From positions 1 to 58,763 of IMG/VR virus record IMGVR_UViG_3300031673_000048: a stretch of DNA of 58,763 bases. One strand, given 5' to 3'. A model generated the notes under the pieces. The model was not told where the DNA came from and made no database searches. It saw nothing but the letters and a program-made list of their open reading frames with translations. Origin of the DNA: a virus. Shown here piece after piece: positions 1 to 6,920 of the stretch (position 1 is the first letter of the stretch; each line of letters opens with the position of its first letter). The translations under genes and the position numbers were made by a program.

Positions 1-155
1 AGATACAGCTTTATAAATCAAAAACAAGTCCCCCTGTTTCGGTACGTTTCTTTCTTTTTTTCTCCCACCCCACGCTCTTTACTTTCTTTTATTTCTTGTA
101 TTCTTGTTAAGTCTATAAATAGTAAGAAGATAGAACAACACTCTAATTATGAAAA

Positions 156-170
156 AACAAGAATCTTGTT
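156..170. promoter_or_regulatory. 15-bp palindrome AACAAGA-A-TCTTGTT
   Basis: Perfect 7-bp inverted repeat around one central base, in an AT-rich non-coding stretch. It could be a dimeric repressor site or a small hairpin. The assignment is structural only. Confidence 0.35.
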
Positions 171-225
171 CTAATTATACACGTTCGACTAAACAACTGG
201 TATACCACCCTTTTCTTGTATTTTT

Positions 226-433
226 GTAACCACTTACCCGATAACAAGTTATGGCCTATTGAGACTCATTATTATCTGATTATTGGTCTAAAACCATGTT
301 CACCATACCTACCCACCCGTTCAGATGGGTCAACTATTTCGTTTATTTCCGCAACTACCTGTTTTAATTTAACCGCTTACCCAGTAACGGGTTACGACCT
401 CCTGAGACTCACTATCAACGATTATTGGTACAA
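226..433. repeat. Diverged 66-bp direct repeat pair
   Basis: Copies at 226-291 and 368-433 align without gaps over 66 bases at roughly 70 percent identity by eye. Each contains TTACCC followed within about 12 bases by a GTTA block, then TGAGACTCA and GATTATTGGT. The sequence between them contains ACCC and GGGT arms around 312-329. The function is unknown; repeats of this size in a non-coding end suggest a replication or control element. Confidence 0.55.
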
Positions 434-495
434 TGATCACAAAAAACTAATGATACCGGCTCCGCCGCTGTTCGGGTGATATGAATGTGTATAGT

Positions 496-513
496 ATACC
501 TCTTGAGGGGTAT
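496..513 (-). terminator. Weak hairpin downstream of the leftward operon
   Basis: ATACCTC and GGGGTAT form a 7-bp stem (one G-T pair) around a TTGA loop, 52 bases past the last leftward stop codon at 565. No U-tract follows on the minus strand, so it would be a poor intrinsic terminator. I list it as the best candidate in this interval. Confidence 0.25.
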
Positions 514-564
514 GTAACCACCTAAACGAGTGTAGTCAATCTGATCCGTGGGCCAAAGTTAAGA

Positions 565-924
565 TCAAGTAAATAGCTTCGACCAAACCCATTTACAGAA
601 TGAAATTGTCCATGATTTCAAAATCAAAAGAATCTTATAAGTCCATAAGAAAACCGAGAATAACCACTTCAGGATAATAACAATATTACTACTTATCAGT
701 GTAGCAACAGCACTTATTACCGAGGCAACAGTAAGTATCACCGTCCCGATGCCTTTAATAATTAGCCCTATCCCTGATAAAATTAACGACAATGCCCCAT
801 TGCACATTATCGCTAGGACTATCAGAGCAATAGCCATAAATGACCACTTCCTATGACTAGCTAGTTCAATCCGCTTATCTAAACGATCTCTAAGAAAAGA
901 ACCATCGCCTTTAAATAATCCCAT
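565..924 (-). CDS. Small multi-pass membrane protein, unknown
   Basis: 119 residues. About 27 charged N-terminal residues precede hydrophobic segments near residues 28-53, 56-80 and 82-103, so it should cross the inner membrane two or three times. The C-terminus is rich in Trp and Lys. ATG at 924 follows AAGGAAGAAGAT, a good ribosome site. It overlaps the upstream acetyltransferase gene by 14 bases and is the last gene of the leftward run. Position and size would fit a holin, but no lysin lies beside it, so the function is left open. Confidence 0.7.
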   Translation of the reverse strand: MGLFKGDGSFLRDRLDKRIELASHRKWSFMAIALIVLAIMCNGALSLILSGIGLIIKGIGTVILTVASVISAVATLISSNIVIILKWLFSVFLWTYKILLILKSWTISFCKWVWSKLFT

Positions 925-1351
925 TATCTTCTTCCTTCTTCTTCGTTAAAAGTTCCATTACCAAAGCGTCTCTACCATCAGGAAAGAACTCCCTTTTTAA
1001 CGCAGTGCATCGCCAATTCCACGCCTTTGCCCACCCCAGAAACTTATTCTCCTCGTGAAGAAAAGTCACTATCCTTGTACCGTTTGCTATTAAAATCAAA
1101 TCATTCATCAATCGAGAACCGAGACTCTGGCTACGATAGATCGGCCTAATTGCTAGCTTCGCTAGAAACAACGTATTTTTATCAAAAACTCGGAAACAGC
1201 TATACCCTAAAGCTAGGCCATCGGTAGCTAGTATTCTCCAACGATATTCTTTAGCGGTGAGCCAGCCTTGATCATACCATGACCAGATATAGCTCTGAGC
1301 ATCAATGACTTTTAACTGCTCGATAAAAGTGGTATAGTCTGTTACTATCAT
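911..1351 (-). CDS. GNAT-family N-acetyltransferase
   Basis: 146 residues. The central segment LAIRPIYRSQSLGSRL matches GNAT motif A: a beta strand leading into the R/Q-x-x-G-x-G/A pyrophosphate loop that binds acetyl-CoA, here RSQSLG. The N-terminal part (IWSWYDQGWLTAKEYRWRI) and the later strand LVMELLTK fit the fold and its usual size. The substrate cannot be predicted. It is translationally coupled to the following membrane protein. Phage GNATs may modify host or phage proteins; that role is inference. Confidence 0.75.
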   Translation of the reverse strand: MIVTDYTTFIEQLKVIDAQSYIWSWYDQGWLTAKEYRWRILATDGLALGYSCFRVFDKNTLFLAKLAIRPIYRSQSLGSRLMNDLILIANGTRIVTFLHEENKFLGWAKAWNWRCTALKREFFPDGRDALVMELLTKKKEEDNGII

Positions 1352-1361
1352 AGCTTTTGTC

Positions 1362-1538
1362 TTAAAGAACCTCCCCTACGCATTCTACTCTTGGAAGAGC
1401 ATGACTATCTTTTTTAGTTAAATGATCTACACCATCAGGATAAACATTATTCACGAGGCATAATTTTATAATCAAATCACTAAAGTGGAGTTGATACAGC
1501 GATTGTCCAATTTTTGAAACCTTTTTGTCAATAGCCAC
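1362..1538 (-). CDS. Possible small protein starting inside the tandem repeat
   Basis: A 58-residue frame opens with GTG at 1538, inside the first unit of the 17-bp tandem repeat, and closes at TAA 1362. The translation looks protein-like (SLYQLHFSDLIIKLCLV, then HALPRVECVGEVL), but the start is doubtful because the repeat may have replaced the original 5' end. No homologue is recognised. It could be the truncated remnant of a longer gene. Confidence 0.35.
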   Translation of the reverse strand: MAIDKKVSKIGQSLYQLHFSDLIIKLCLVNNVYPDGVDHLTKKDSHALPRVECVGEVL

Positions 1539-1727
1539 TTACCGTCAATAGCCACTTACCGTCAATAGCCACTTACCGTCAATAGCCACTTACCTTCAAT
1601 AGCCCCTTACCGTCAATAGCCCCTTACCGTCAATAGCCCCTTACCGTCAATAGCCCCTTACCGTCAATAGCCCCTTACCGTCAATAGCCCCTTACCGTCA
1701 ATAGCCCCTTACCGTCAATAGCCCCTT
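1527..1727. repeat. 12-copy, 17-bp tandem repeat (iteron-like)
   Basis: Unit GTCAATAGCCMCTTACC repeats with an exact 17-base period from 1527. Units one to four carry GCCACTT and the later units GCCCCTT; unit five has T for the leading G. A period of 17 is not a multiple of three and every frame meets stops, so the array is non-coding. Length, head-to-tail order and strict spacing resemble replication iterons or a multimeric protein-binding site. It sits between leftward genes at 1351 and 1755. There are no unique spacers, so it is not a CRISPR array. Confidence 0.95.
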
Positions 1728-1754
1728 GAACGACGGCGATAATTTCTTCGTTAG

Positions 1755-2240
1755 TCATAGTAATAGTTCTACCACATCTTTCGGCGTAAACGAGTTAGCA
1801 TTTTCATTAAGAAACAAACCACCAGCCTGTAATGCAAAAATATGGCTGGCTGAACAGAAAAGTTTATCATCAGCCTTCGGCCCTTGTGGCACCCGGAACC
1901 CTGCCCGAACCCCACCTATCACATTATAAGGTGCCCCGAGCTTCTTCAAGCAGTAATCCGTTAGCTCCTTTTCCCCGAGCTTTTCTCTATTCTCTTTCGA
2001 TAATGGTATCCATCTATGATAAGCCCAATGCTCTCCTCTCGCAGTAGCTAATCTGCTACTAAGAAGATGTAAGCATTGGCCCCAAGCCATACTTTCCCAG
2101 AGATAGACCACATCGTCGATGACTATTACCGTAGAAATATGTGTCGGTTGTCCAGCGACAACTTTTATTCCTTGAACGTATAGCCATTCTATAATAGAGT
2201 GCCAACCACCGTGCCAAATTACTGCATCACCTGTACGCAT
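1755..2240 (-). CDS. YiiX/C92-like permuted papain-fold amidase or peptidase
   Basis: 161 residues. The N-terminus begins with a GDAVIWHGG block, then TPTHISTVIVID-type sequence with the expected catalytic His (PTHIST), and near the C-terminus KLFCSASHIFAL carries the candidate nucleophilic Cys. The order His first, Cys later, with LGAPYNVIGG between, is the circular permutation of the NlpC/P60 fold seen in YiiX/YaeF-like proteins. The likely activity is hydrolysis of an amide or thioester; the substrate is unknown. ATG at 2240. It lies immediately upstream, in transcription, of the tandem repeat. Confidence 0.7.
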   Translation of the reverse strand: MRTGDAVIWHGGWHSIIEWLYVQGIKVVAGQPTHISTVIVIDDVVYLWESMAWGQCLHLLSSRLATARGEHWAYHRWIPLSKENREKLGEKELTDYCLKKLGAPYNVIGGVRAGFRVPQGPKADDKLFCSASHIFALQAGGLFLNENANSFTPKDVVELLL

Positions 2241-2264
2241 TCTTCTACCCTATATGTTTCCAAG

Positions 2265-2642
2265 TCATTCTTTAATTAGTTTATCAAATTTATCACAGAG
2301 TTTACCCCAAATAGCGACTTTAGGGCCATCCCAATTGAGACCTTCGTCGTCTCGCACGCTATAAATCAAATCACTAAATGGTATTATGTTATTAAAATCA
2401 ATTAGTAATTGCTTTGCATTAACAGTTTCTTTAACAGTTAATTCAAGGTCAAAGCTAGCAAATTCATTACCATTTTCCCAGAACCCCATTTCTCCGGTAG
2501 CACAGTTAATAAATATTTGCGGTAACTTATAACCAATAGGATAATCTCCGATCGCCCTAACTAGAGTACAATCATAATAAAGGAACCCTATTGTCTCAAC
2601 CTGTTCAAAAGTACCATCATTAGTAAAAATTTTATCAAGCAT
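2265..2642 (-). CDS. Small phage protein, YYDC paralogue 1
   Basis: 125 residues, not recognised. It is the longest of three adjacent paralogues (with 2635-2853 and 2883-3086). Shared pattern: MxDKxFT near the start, then FxYYDCxLVxAIGDYPxG, then an IN...T...M-F-EN strand. The conserved D-C-x-L and strand pattern suggests a small beta-rich fold. Its ATG overlaps the end of the preceding gene by 8 bases. The C-terminal 50 residues are unique to this copy. Confidence 0.7.
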   Translation of the reverse strand: MLDKIFTNDGTFEQVETIGFLYYDCTLVRAIGDYPIGYKLPQIFINCATGEMGFWENGNEFASFDLELTVKETVNAKQLLIDFNNIIPFSDLIYSVRDDEGLNWDGPKVAIWGKLCDKFDKLIKE

Positions 2643-2853
2643 TTGCTATTTCCATTACGTTTAAAGAAAAGCTAACACGTTCATTTTCACAGAAATTCAT
2701 TTTCTTAGTATCGTAGTTTATAATAACTTTAGAGAAAAAGCTACCAGAAGGGTAGTCGCCAATTGCTTTAACTAAAACACAATCGTAGTAAACAAACTCC
2801 ATTGTATCAGGATGATCACGACTACCGCTGGTAGTAAATAATTTGTCAATCAT
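2635..2853 (-). CDS. Small phage protein, YYDC paralogue 2
   Basis: 72 residues, clearly related to the next gene: MIDKLFTTSG, then FVYYDCVLVKAIGDYPSG, then INYDTKKMNFCENE. It stops about 50 residues earlier than paralogue 1, at EIANA. ATG at 2853 follows GAAGAAGCT. The function is unknown; the arrangement indicates tandem duplication followed by C-terminal divergence. Confidence 0.7.
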   Translation of the reverse strand: MIDKLFTTSGSRDHPDTMEFVYYDCVLVKAIGDYPSGSFFSKVIINYDTKKMNFCENERVSFSLNVMEIANA

Positions 2854-2882
2854 AGCTTCTTCACTACATGGACATTTTTTCT

Positions 2883-3086
2883 CTACTTTTTGATAAATTC
2901 ACAATTAATGATTTTAGTATCAATTAGTTCAAAGAAATCATCGTAAAACTTCGCCTCCATATCCCAGAAATTAATAATGATGAGAGGTATTTTACTCCCG
3001 TCTTTTAAAACACAATCCCTGCATTCATATACAAATGGACTTAATTGCACTGTATATTTAGTTTCAAATAATTTATTTTCATCCAT
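2883..3086 (-). CDS. Small phage protein, YYDC paralogue 3
   Basis: 67 residues from ATG 3086, chosen because this start overlaps the end of the nuclease gene by 8 bases like other junctions here; a longer frame upstream is only a shadow of the nuclease gene. MDENKLFETKY, then ECRDCVLKDGSKIPLIIIN, gives a weaker match to the same D-C-x-L and I-I-N strand pattern. Unknown function. Confidence 0.6.
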   Translation of the reverse strand: MDENKLFETKYTVQLSPFVYECRDCVLKDGSKIPLIIINFWDMEAKFYDDFFELIDTKIINCEFIKK

Positions 3087-4023
3087 AGAATCTCGAGCTC
3101 TCTTTAGTAAGATTATTAAAAGCACTATCACTTGGAGCAGAGCTATCAAGAATAGCACATCGTCGAATAGAATCTTCTTCCGATAGTTCCCTGAATATCC
3201 ATCCACTGAGAATAATATCCCAGGCATTAGTGATGTTATTAACTAACCCATATTGATAGTCCGGCGATACTCTCAAACGATGAGTAGCGAACCGCAGTTT
3301 ATTAGCTGATCCGGTAATCTGGTCGATTCCTACAATAAGTTGCTCAGAGCCCACCGCTTCACCGAGAAGCCAACCATAAATTGAGAGTTGATCTGCCCAA
3401 CTATCGTTACCTTCTTCGAGGAACATACTGATATTAATATCAATACCATTATGGTTGATAATTAAACAATCCTTGTGCTTCTTCGTCCACTTGCAATTAT
3501 AGCCCCGTAATTTAATATACCCCTTCATTGGTGAAGTCATACTTTTCGAGCAATAACCATTTACTTTCCAGTCATAAATAACTCGGGCACCTTCTTTGCT
3601 AATAAAGAAAACATCAGGTTTACCGAGTAGCGGCACGCCCTCTATTTCCCCGCGAACATCGAACTCGAAACGAGGCGGCCCAATGGCTTGGCTAAGTTCT
3701 AGCATAAGATCGGCTAAACAGCCCTCGCTTTTGTATTGATCGAAAACCAGCTTTCCATTTTCCCAAGCCCAATCACGATTGTGTTCATCTACTTGAGCCT
3801 CGAAAATAGTAGTTAAATCGTAGCGTTTATCAGCATTTTTACCAAACAGCTTCTCGTAGAGATAGCTTTTTACAAAGGCATCGAACGCACTACCGATAGA
3901 CATTGGCTTAGTTTGCAACTCTCTTTCAGGCTTATTATCAGAAAGATACCGCTGATAGAATAATTCCACATCGTCATAGAATAGTTTAATTGATGTGGGC
4001 GACATGTATTCAGGAATTCTCAT
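3079..4023 (-). CDS. RecB/Cas4-like PD-(D/E)XK nuclease
   Basis: 314 residues from ATG 4023. MSPTSIKLFYDDVELFYQRY is the usual N-terminal helix of RecB-type nucleases. GIPLLGKPD-type sequence (here VPLLGKPDVFF, around residue 135) supplies the catalytic Asp, and VIYDWKVNG supplies the D-x-K core. It probably acts as a DNA exonuclease or recombination nuclease of the PDDEXK_1 group. The ATG sits in TAATG with the stop of the upstream HNH frame after that frame is repaired, so I prefer it to a TTG 15 bases earlier. Confidence 0.8.
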   Translation of the reverse strand: MRIPEYMSPTSIKLFYDDVELFYQRYLSDNKPERELQTKPMSIGSAFDAFVKSYLYEKLFGKNADKRYDLTTIFEAQVDEHNRDWAWENGKLVFDQYKSEGCLADLMLELSQAIGPPRFEFDVRGEIEGVPLLGKPDVFFISKEGARVIYDWKVNGYCSKSMTSPMKGYIKLRGYNCKWTKKHKDCLIINHNGIDINISMFLEEGNDSWADQLSIYGWLLGEAVGSEQLIVGIDQITGSANKLRFATHRLRVSPDYQYGLVNNITNAWDIILSGWIFRELSEEDSIRRCAILDSSAPSDSAFNNLTKESSRFYG

Positions 4024-4501
4024 TAGATGTGTTTCCAACTTCTTAGATTAATAACATGCTCGATTACACTTTTACTTACATTAAACTTTTTTTCTAATTG
4101 CTGACGAGTTTTACTACTAGCTCTTATGAGTTTAATATCATTTTCTGTTAATTTAGCCGTGAATTATTCACACCTTTTGATAAATCAGGATTATCCTTAT
4201 GCCTGTTTTTCATGTTATCAGATTGAGTTCCAAGATAAAAATGATCTGGGTTTACACATTTGATATTATTACATTTATGTAAAACTAATAACTTATTTGG
4301 GTCAATACTGTGGATTATTTTCCATAGAACTCTTGCTGCTTTGTAGTGCTGATAATTTATCGTAAATGACGGTCTGGCATATCCTGTTGATCCTTTACCA
4401 CCTGTACTTACCCAATCCCAGCAGCCATCTTTCTTCAAGACATAGCACCAGAACCTATAAATATCTAGTTCTGTTAAATCTGGAATTGGTAAGAATCTCA
4501 T
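4023..4501 (-). pseudogene. HNH homing-type endonuclease, frameshifted near its 3' end
   Basis: From ATG 4501 the frame reads MRFLPIPDLTELDIYRFW, then CWDWVSTGGKGSTGYARPSF, then the HNH core ARVLWKI...LVLHKCNNIKCVNPDHFYLG with the phage-typical L-H-x-C-x-N-x-x-C-x-N-P-x-H pattern, and stops at 4148 after NNSRLN. One base is missing near 4157-4160: shifting frame gives AKLTENDIKLIRAS, a helix-turn-helix tail and final WKHI, ending at 4023 in TAATG with the next gene. That tail is the normal DNA-binding end of this family. Catalytic residues remain, so the truncated protein might still cut. Confidence 0.75.
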
Positions 4502-4511
4502 AGTTAATCTT

Positions 4512-4763
4512 TTATAGGTTGTTGCTACGCACAATTCTGTTTACCATTTCAACTAGCCACTCATGATATAATTCCATAGCGGGATTAACAAAAAACTTTT
4601 GTTCAATTTGTCTTATCTGTGTATTCAATGACGAAAGTAATACAGAGTATTTTTCTTTCCAATGTTCTGTTTCTGCTCTAATACTTTCTTCGTATTTAGG
4701 GCAATTAAGTTTTGTCAATGGAATTTCTATATTTCGATTGTAACAAGGGCAATATAACTGCAT
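4512..4763 (-). CDS. Small unknown protein with N-terminal Cys pair and coiled coil
   Basis: 83 residues. MQLYCPCYNRN carries a C-x-C, followed by NCPKYEE, so a small metal site is possible. Residues 25-60 are helix-forming and charged. ATG at 4763. No family recognised. It is separated by 10 bases from the downstream HNH gene, so that endonuclease may have been inserted between this gene and the nuclease. Confidence 0.55.
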   Translation of the reverse strand: MQLYCPCYNRNIEIPLTKLNCPKYEESIRAETEHWKEKYSVLLSSLNTQIRQIEQKFFVNPAMELYHEWLVEMVNRIVRSNNL

Positions 4764-4831
4764 AATAATAGTTGGATTATCAACTATAAAATCATCTTAG
4801 TGCTTAATGGTGTGATAATGAAAACAAGGCA

Positions 4832-5062
4832 TTATTCGACCTTATCTAAAATGATGCTAACATCACAGAAATATTCTACTGTGAATACAGTTTCACTAAA
4901 GATAAAATTCTTTCCTGTTTTAACACAATATAGACTATCTTTACCTATAAAATATAAATGCCCATTGCTATCTACAAACGCATTTTTACCGCTGTCAAGT
5001 AACTGATCAACTTTTAGAATTTGCGGGTTGTAACATTGCCTTAGTTTTATTTGTATAGCCAT
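4832..5062 (-). CDS. Small phage protein, YFCD paralogue 1
   Basis: 76 residues, function unknown. It belongs to a local family with 5773-6015 and 6709-6918: an N-terminal strand, a middle FVDSNGHLYFI-like segment, and a C-terminal signature VFTVEYFCDVSI. ATG 5062 follows GAAAGA and overlaps nothing; the upstream gene ends in TAATATG next to it. Confidence 0.65.
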   Translation of the reverse strand: MAIQIKLRQCYNPQILKVDQLLDSGKNAFVDSNGHLYFIGKDSLYCVKTGKNFIFSETVFTVEYFCDVSIILDKVE

Positions 5063-5063
5063 A

Positions 5064-5237
5064 TTAATCTTTCGGTAAAAGATATTCTAACTCTGGTGAA
5101 CAAACGAAAATGATTACATTTTTCTCAGGAACAAAGTTTATTAATGGTTTATGTCCATGTTTAATAATTAGCTTAGCCTCTAAGATTCTAACACCGACGG
5201 CAGCAGCGGCCTTAATTATTAATGATTCTACGTCCAT
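5064..5237 (-). CDS. Small unknown protein, 57 aa
   Basis: MDVESLIIKAAAAVGVRILE continues as an amphipathic helix, then strands HKPLINFVPEKN and VIIFVCSPELEYLLPKD. ATG 5237 lies inside CTATGGACGTAG, overlapping the previous gene's stop, and its own TAA lies two bases before the next ATG. This tight packing is the main evidence that it is real. No family recognised. Confidence 0.6.
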   Translation of the reverse strand: MDVESLIIKAAAAVGVRILEAKLIIKHGHKPLINFVPEKNVIIFVCSPELEYLLPKD

Positions 5238-5779
5238 AGGTAAGGCATGATTTCAATAATCCGATGCAGATTATCCTTTAGTTCTTGATTCATTCGACCT
5301 TCTAATTCCTTAATTTCATCGAGGTACAGTTTATATATCTGCTCATCTTTTTCTGTTGCCCATTCAGGTTTATATTCTGTATAATCATTACCAATATCAA
5401 CCCAATCCCTAATCGGGCTATGCTTAAATGCTCGTTCCCAGAGTCTATCGCATAGCCCAGGATATAGTTTATTATAGACTTGATGCCACCAATCATACAG
5501 CTCTTGCATTTCATCACGAACGTACTTGTCACCGATCTTATGGCTATATTCGCCATACCATTCAATACGTTCTTCCGGTTCACATTCTCGTTCAATGAAC
5601 TGCGAAAGAATCTCGAACATTGTTTCTGGCAATATTGCACAACGATCATGCCAAGTATGGTCAAGATACCGAGATTTTACAGTGGTGTAACGATGCCAAC
5701 AAAAGCATTTAATCCTGTACCAAACCCGCCCAGGTCGCCAATCATAAGGAAGAATTTTCCAGTATAGTTCTCTTAACAT
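5228..5779 (-). CDS. Conserved-looking phage protein of unknown function
   Basis: 183 residues, rich in Trp, Tyr and charged residues. The segment SRYLDHTWHDRCAILPE followed by FEILSQFIERE resembles a widespread uncharacterised phage protein (RYL-x-x-TW-x-DRD-x-x-x-L-x-x-N pattern), but I cannot name a function. The C-terminal half is strongly helical. It has 10-base and 7-base overlaps with its neighbours. Confidence 0.65.
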   Translation of the reverse strand: MLRELYWKILPYDWRPGRVWYRIKCFCWHRYTTVKSRYLDHTWHDRCAILPETMFEILSQFIERECEPEERIEWYGEYSHKIGDKYVRDEMQELYDWWHQVYNKLYPGLCDRLWERAFKHSPIRDWVDIGNDYTEYKPEWATEKDEQIYKLYLDEIKELEGRMNQELKDNLHRIIEIMPYLWT

Positions 5780-6015
5780 TTTGGTATTACCTTAATTTCA
5801 AGGTCACAAAAGTATTTAACTGTGAATGTAGCATCCCTATATTGATGTACTATACCATCACAGACACGCACAACACGTAATTGTGTAATTAAATGTAGTT
5901 TATTAGCACAGTCCACAAAAGCATCAACACCTTCGATTCGACGTAACTCAATTAAGTCTCTTAAATTAAAATTACTTTTACACTTTCTAGGCGGGTTAAT
6001 TACTTTAATAATCAT
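5773..6015 (-). CDS. Small phage protein, YFCD paralogue 2
   Basis: 80 residues from ATG 6015, which forms ATGA with the preceding stop and has GGAG eight bases upstream. The C-terminus ATFTVKYFCDLEIKV matches the family signature, and VDAFVDCANKLHLI aligns with the middle segment of paralogue 1. Unknown function. Confidence 0.65.
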   Translation of the reverse strand: MIIKVINPPRKCKSNFNLRDLIELRRIEGVDAFVDCANKLHLITQLRVVRVCDGIVHQYRDATFTVKYFCDLEIKVIPKC

Positions 6016-6245
6016 GCTAGTCTCCAAACACAAAGATTATGATTTAATGATATTAAAATCTTCGATAAATTTTCATCTTGTAAAACGGTCTCCACTATAG
6101 GCATAATATCGACCTCGATGACGGTGTATTTCGGCAAGCACATTAATAAATTCGGCTGATCACCGTCATTATTATTATAGTAATCTTTAATATCACCAAA
6201 CATGATATTACGTGCTTCACAATATGCTTTTATATAATTTTCCAT
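6012..6245 (-). CDS. Small unknown protein, 77 aa
   Basis: MENYIKAYCEARNIMFGD opens with an acidic helix; the rest mixes strands (YTVIEVDIMPIVETV) and a final LNHNLCVWRLA. ATG 6245 follows AAGAAAG. It is coupled to the next gene by ATGA. No homologue recognised. Confidence 0.55.
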   Translation of the reverse strand: MENYIKAYCEARNIMFGDIKDYYNNNDGDQPNLLMCLPKYTVIEVDIMPIVETVLQDENLSKILISLNHNLCVWRLA

Positions 6246-6300
6246 TTTACTTTCTTCTAGCAGTAATTTCTATATTGCAAAAATAGTATTAAAAAGTTTT

Positions 6301-6540
6301 TCATTGGCGTTTGAACCATTCTAATCGTAGCCACCAAGTTACAGCATAACCACCAGTTTTGGTACGTTTATCTCTCAACACCATTGCACCATAGCGATAA
6401 TAGTCACTCCATACCATAATTTGTAGTATTCCACCCCTAGTGCTTATAGTATGGTCACCAATACGGCTACTATAATACGGAGTACCAAAAATTACCCATA
6501 ACAATATTAAAGTGACAGCCAAGTATACTAGTTTTCTCAT
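6301..6540 (-). CDS. Small membrane-anchored protein
   Basis: 79 residues from ATG 6540 (MRKLVYLAVTLILLWVIFG), giving one N-terminal hydrophobic helix that could be a signal anchor. The remaining 55 residues are aromatic and basic, with TISTRGGILQIMVWSDYYR. The start overlaps the preceding stop by one base. Unknown function. Confidence 0.6.
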   Translation of the reverse strand: MRKLVYLAVTLILLWVIFGTPYYSSRIGDHTISTRGGILQIMVWSDYYRYGAMVLRDKRTKTGGYAVTWWLRLEWFKRQ

Positions 6541-6689
6541 TAGCTTTTCTTGGTAAAGATGGCAACGATATACTTGTAAATGTAATATGGCCAAATAGCT
6601 GATTCCTTGAGCATAGCAGTCGGATTAACATCGTTCCGATACCAATAAACGCCAAGGCCGACGAGAAGATAAGTTGCTACGTAAGTCAT
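6540..6689 (-). CDS. Small membrane protein, 49 aa
   Basis: MTYVATYLLVGLGVYWYRN is a single predicted transmembrane helix; the tail is WPYYIYKYIVAIFTKKS. ATG 6689 follows AAAGAGATTAAAATC. A longer open frame upstream lies over the YFCD paralogue on the same strand and is unlikely to be used. Unknown function. Confidence 0.55.
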   Translation of the reverse strand: MTYVATYLLVGLGVYWYRNDVNPTAMLKESAIWPYYIYKYIVAIFTKKS

Positions 6690-6708
6690 GATTTTAATCT
6701 CTTTCTTG

Positions 6709-6918
6709 TTATTCTCTTTGTACGTCGATTTTAACATCACAGAAGTAATCCACTGTAAATACATCCATTTTATCAATATAGCAGATACCTGATTTAGTGT
6801 CAATAACGGTGCCATTTATAATAATGTGCAACACGCCTAATCGAACGAAACCAGATTTATTATTGTTTACTAAGTCTTCTAGTAAAAAAGTTCTTACTGG
6901 TAAATTAATAGTTAGCGT
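6709..6918 (-). CDS. YFCD paralogue 3, no standard start codon
   Basis: The frame continues for 71 codons after a stop and ends VFTVDYFCDVKIDVQRE, matching the signature of paralogues 1 and 2, so it is coding. There is no ATG, GTG or TTG at the right place. GGAG at 6926-6929 stands seven bases before ACG 6918, which aligns with the paralogue start, so a mutated ATG (ATG to ACG) is the simplest reading. It may be silent or weakly translated. Confidence 0.5.
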   Translation of the reverse strand, partial: TLTINLPVRTFLLEDLVNNNKSGFVRLGVLHIIINGTVIDTKSGICYIDKMDVFTVDYFCDVKIDVQRE

Positions 6919-6920
6919 CT

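Larger units (their letters stand above)
1..564. other. Gene-poor left end with repeats and palindromes
   Basis: I see no convincing gene here. An 87-codon open frame at 216-479 on the plus strand runs across a repeat pair and has no recognisable protein features. Two 66-base modules, 226-291 and 368-433, are diverged direct repeats that share TTACCC, TGAGACTCA and GATTATTGGT blocks. There is a palindrome at 156-170 and a short hairpin at 496-513. The block TCTTGTTAAGT near 108-118 recurs in the divergent intergenic region near 38014-38024. The region lies downstream of the whole leftward gene run, so it may hold a terminator, origin or control region; none can be chosen from sequence alone. 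Confidence 0.5.

Noticed and set aside
216-479. Plus-strand 87-codon gene in the left end
   Set aside because: It runs across the two diverged direct repeats and against local gene direction; it has no recognisable protein features.
1527-1727. CRISPR array
   Set aside because: The 17-base units abut directly with no unique spacers, and no cas genes are present.
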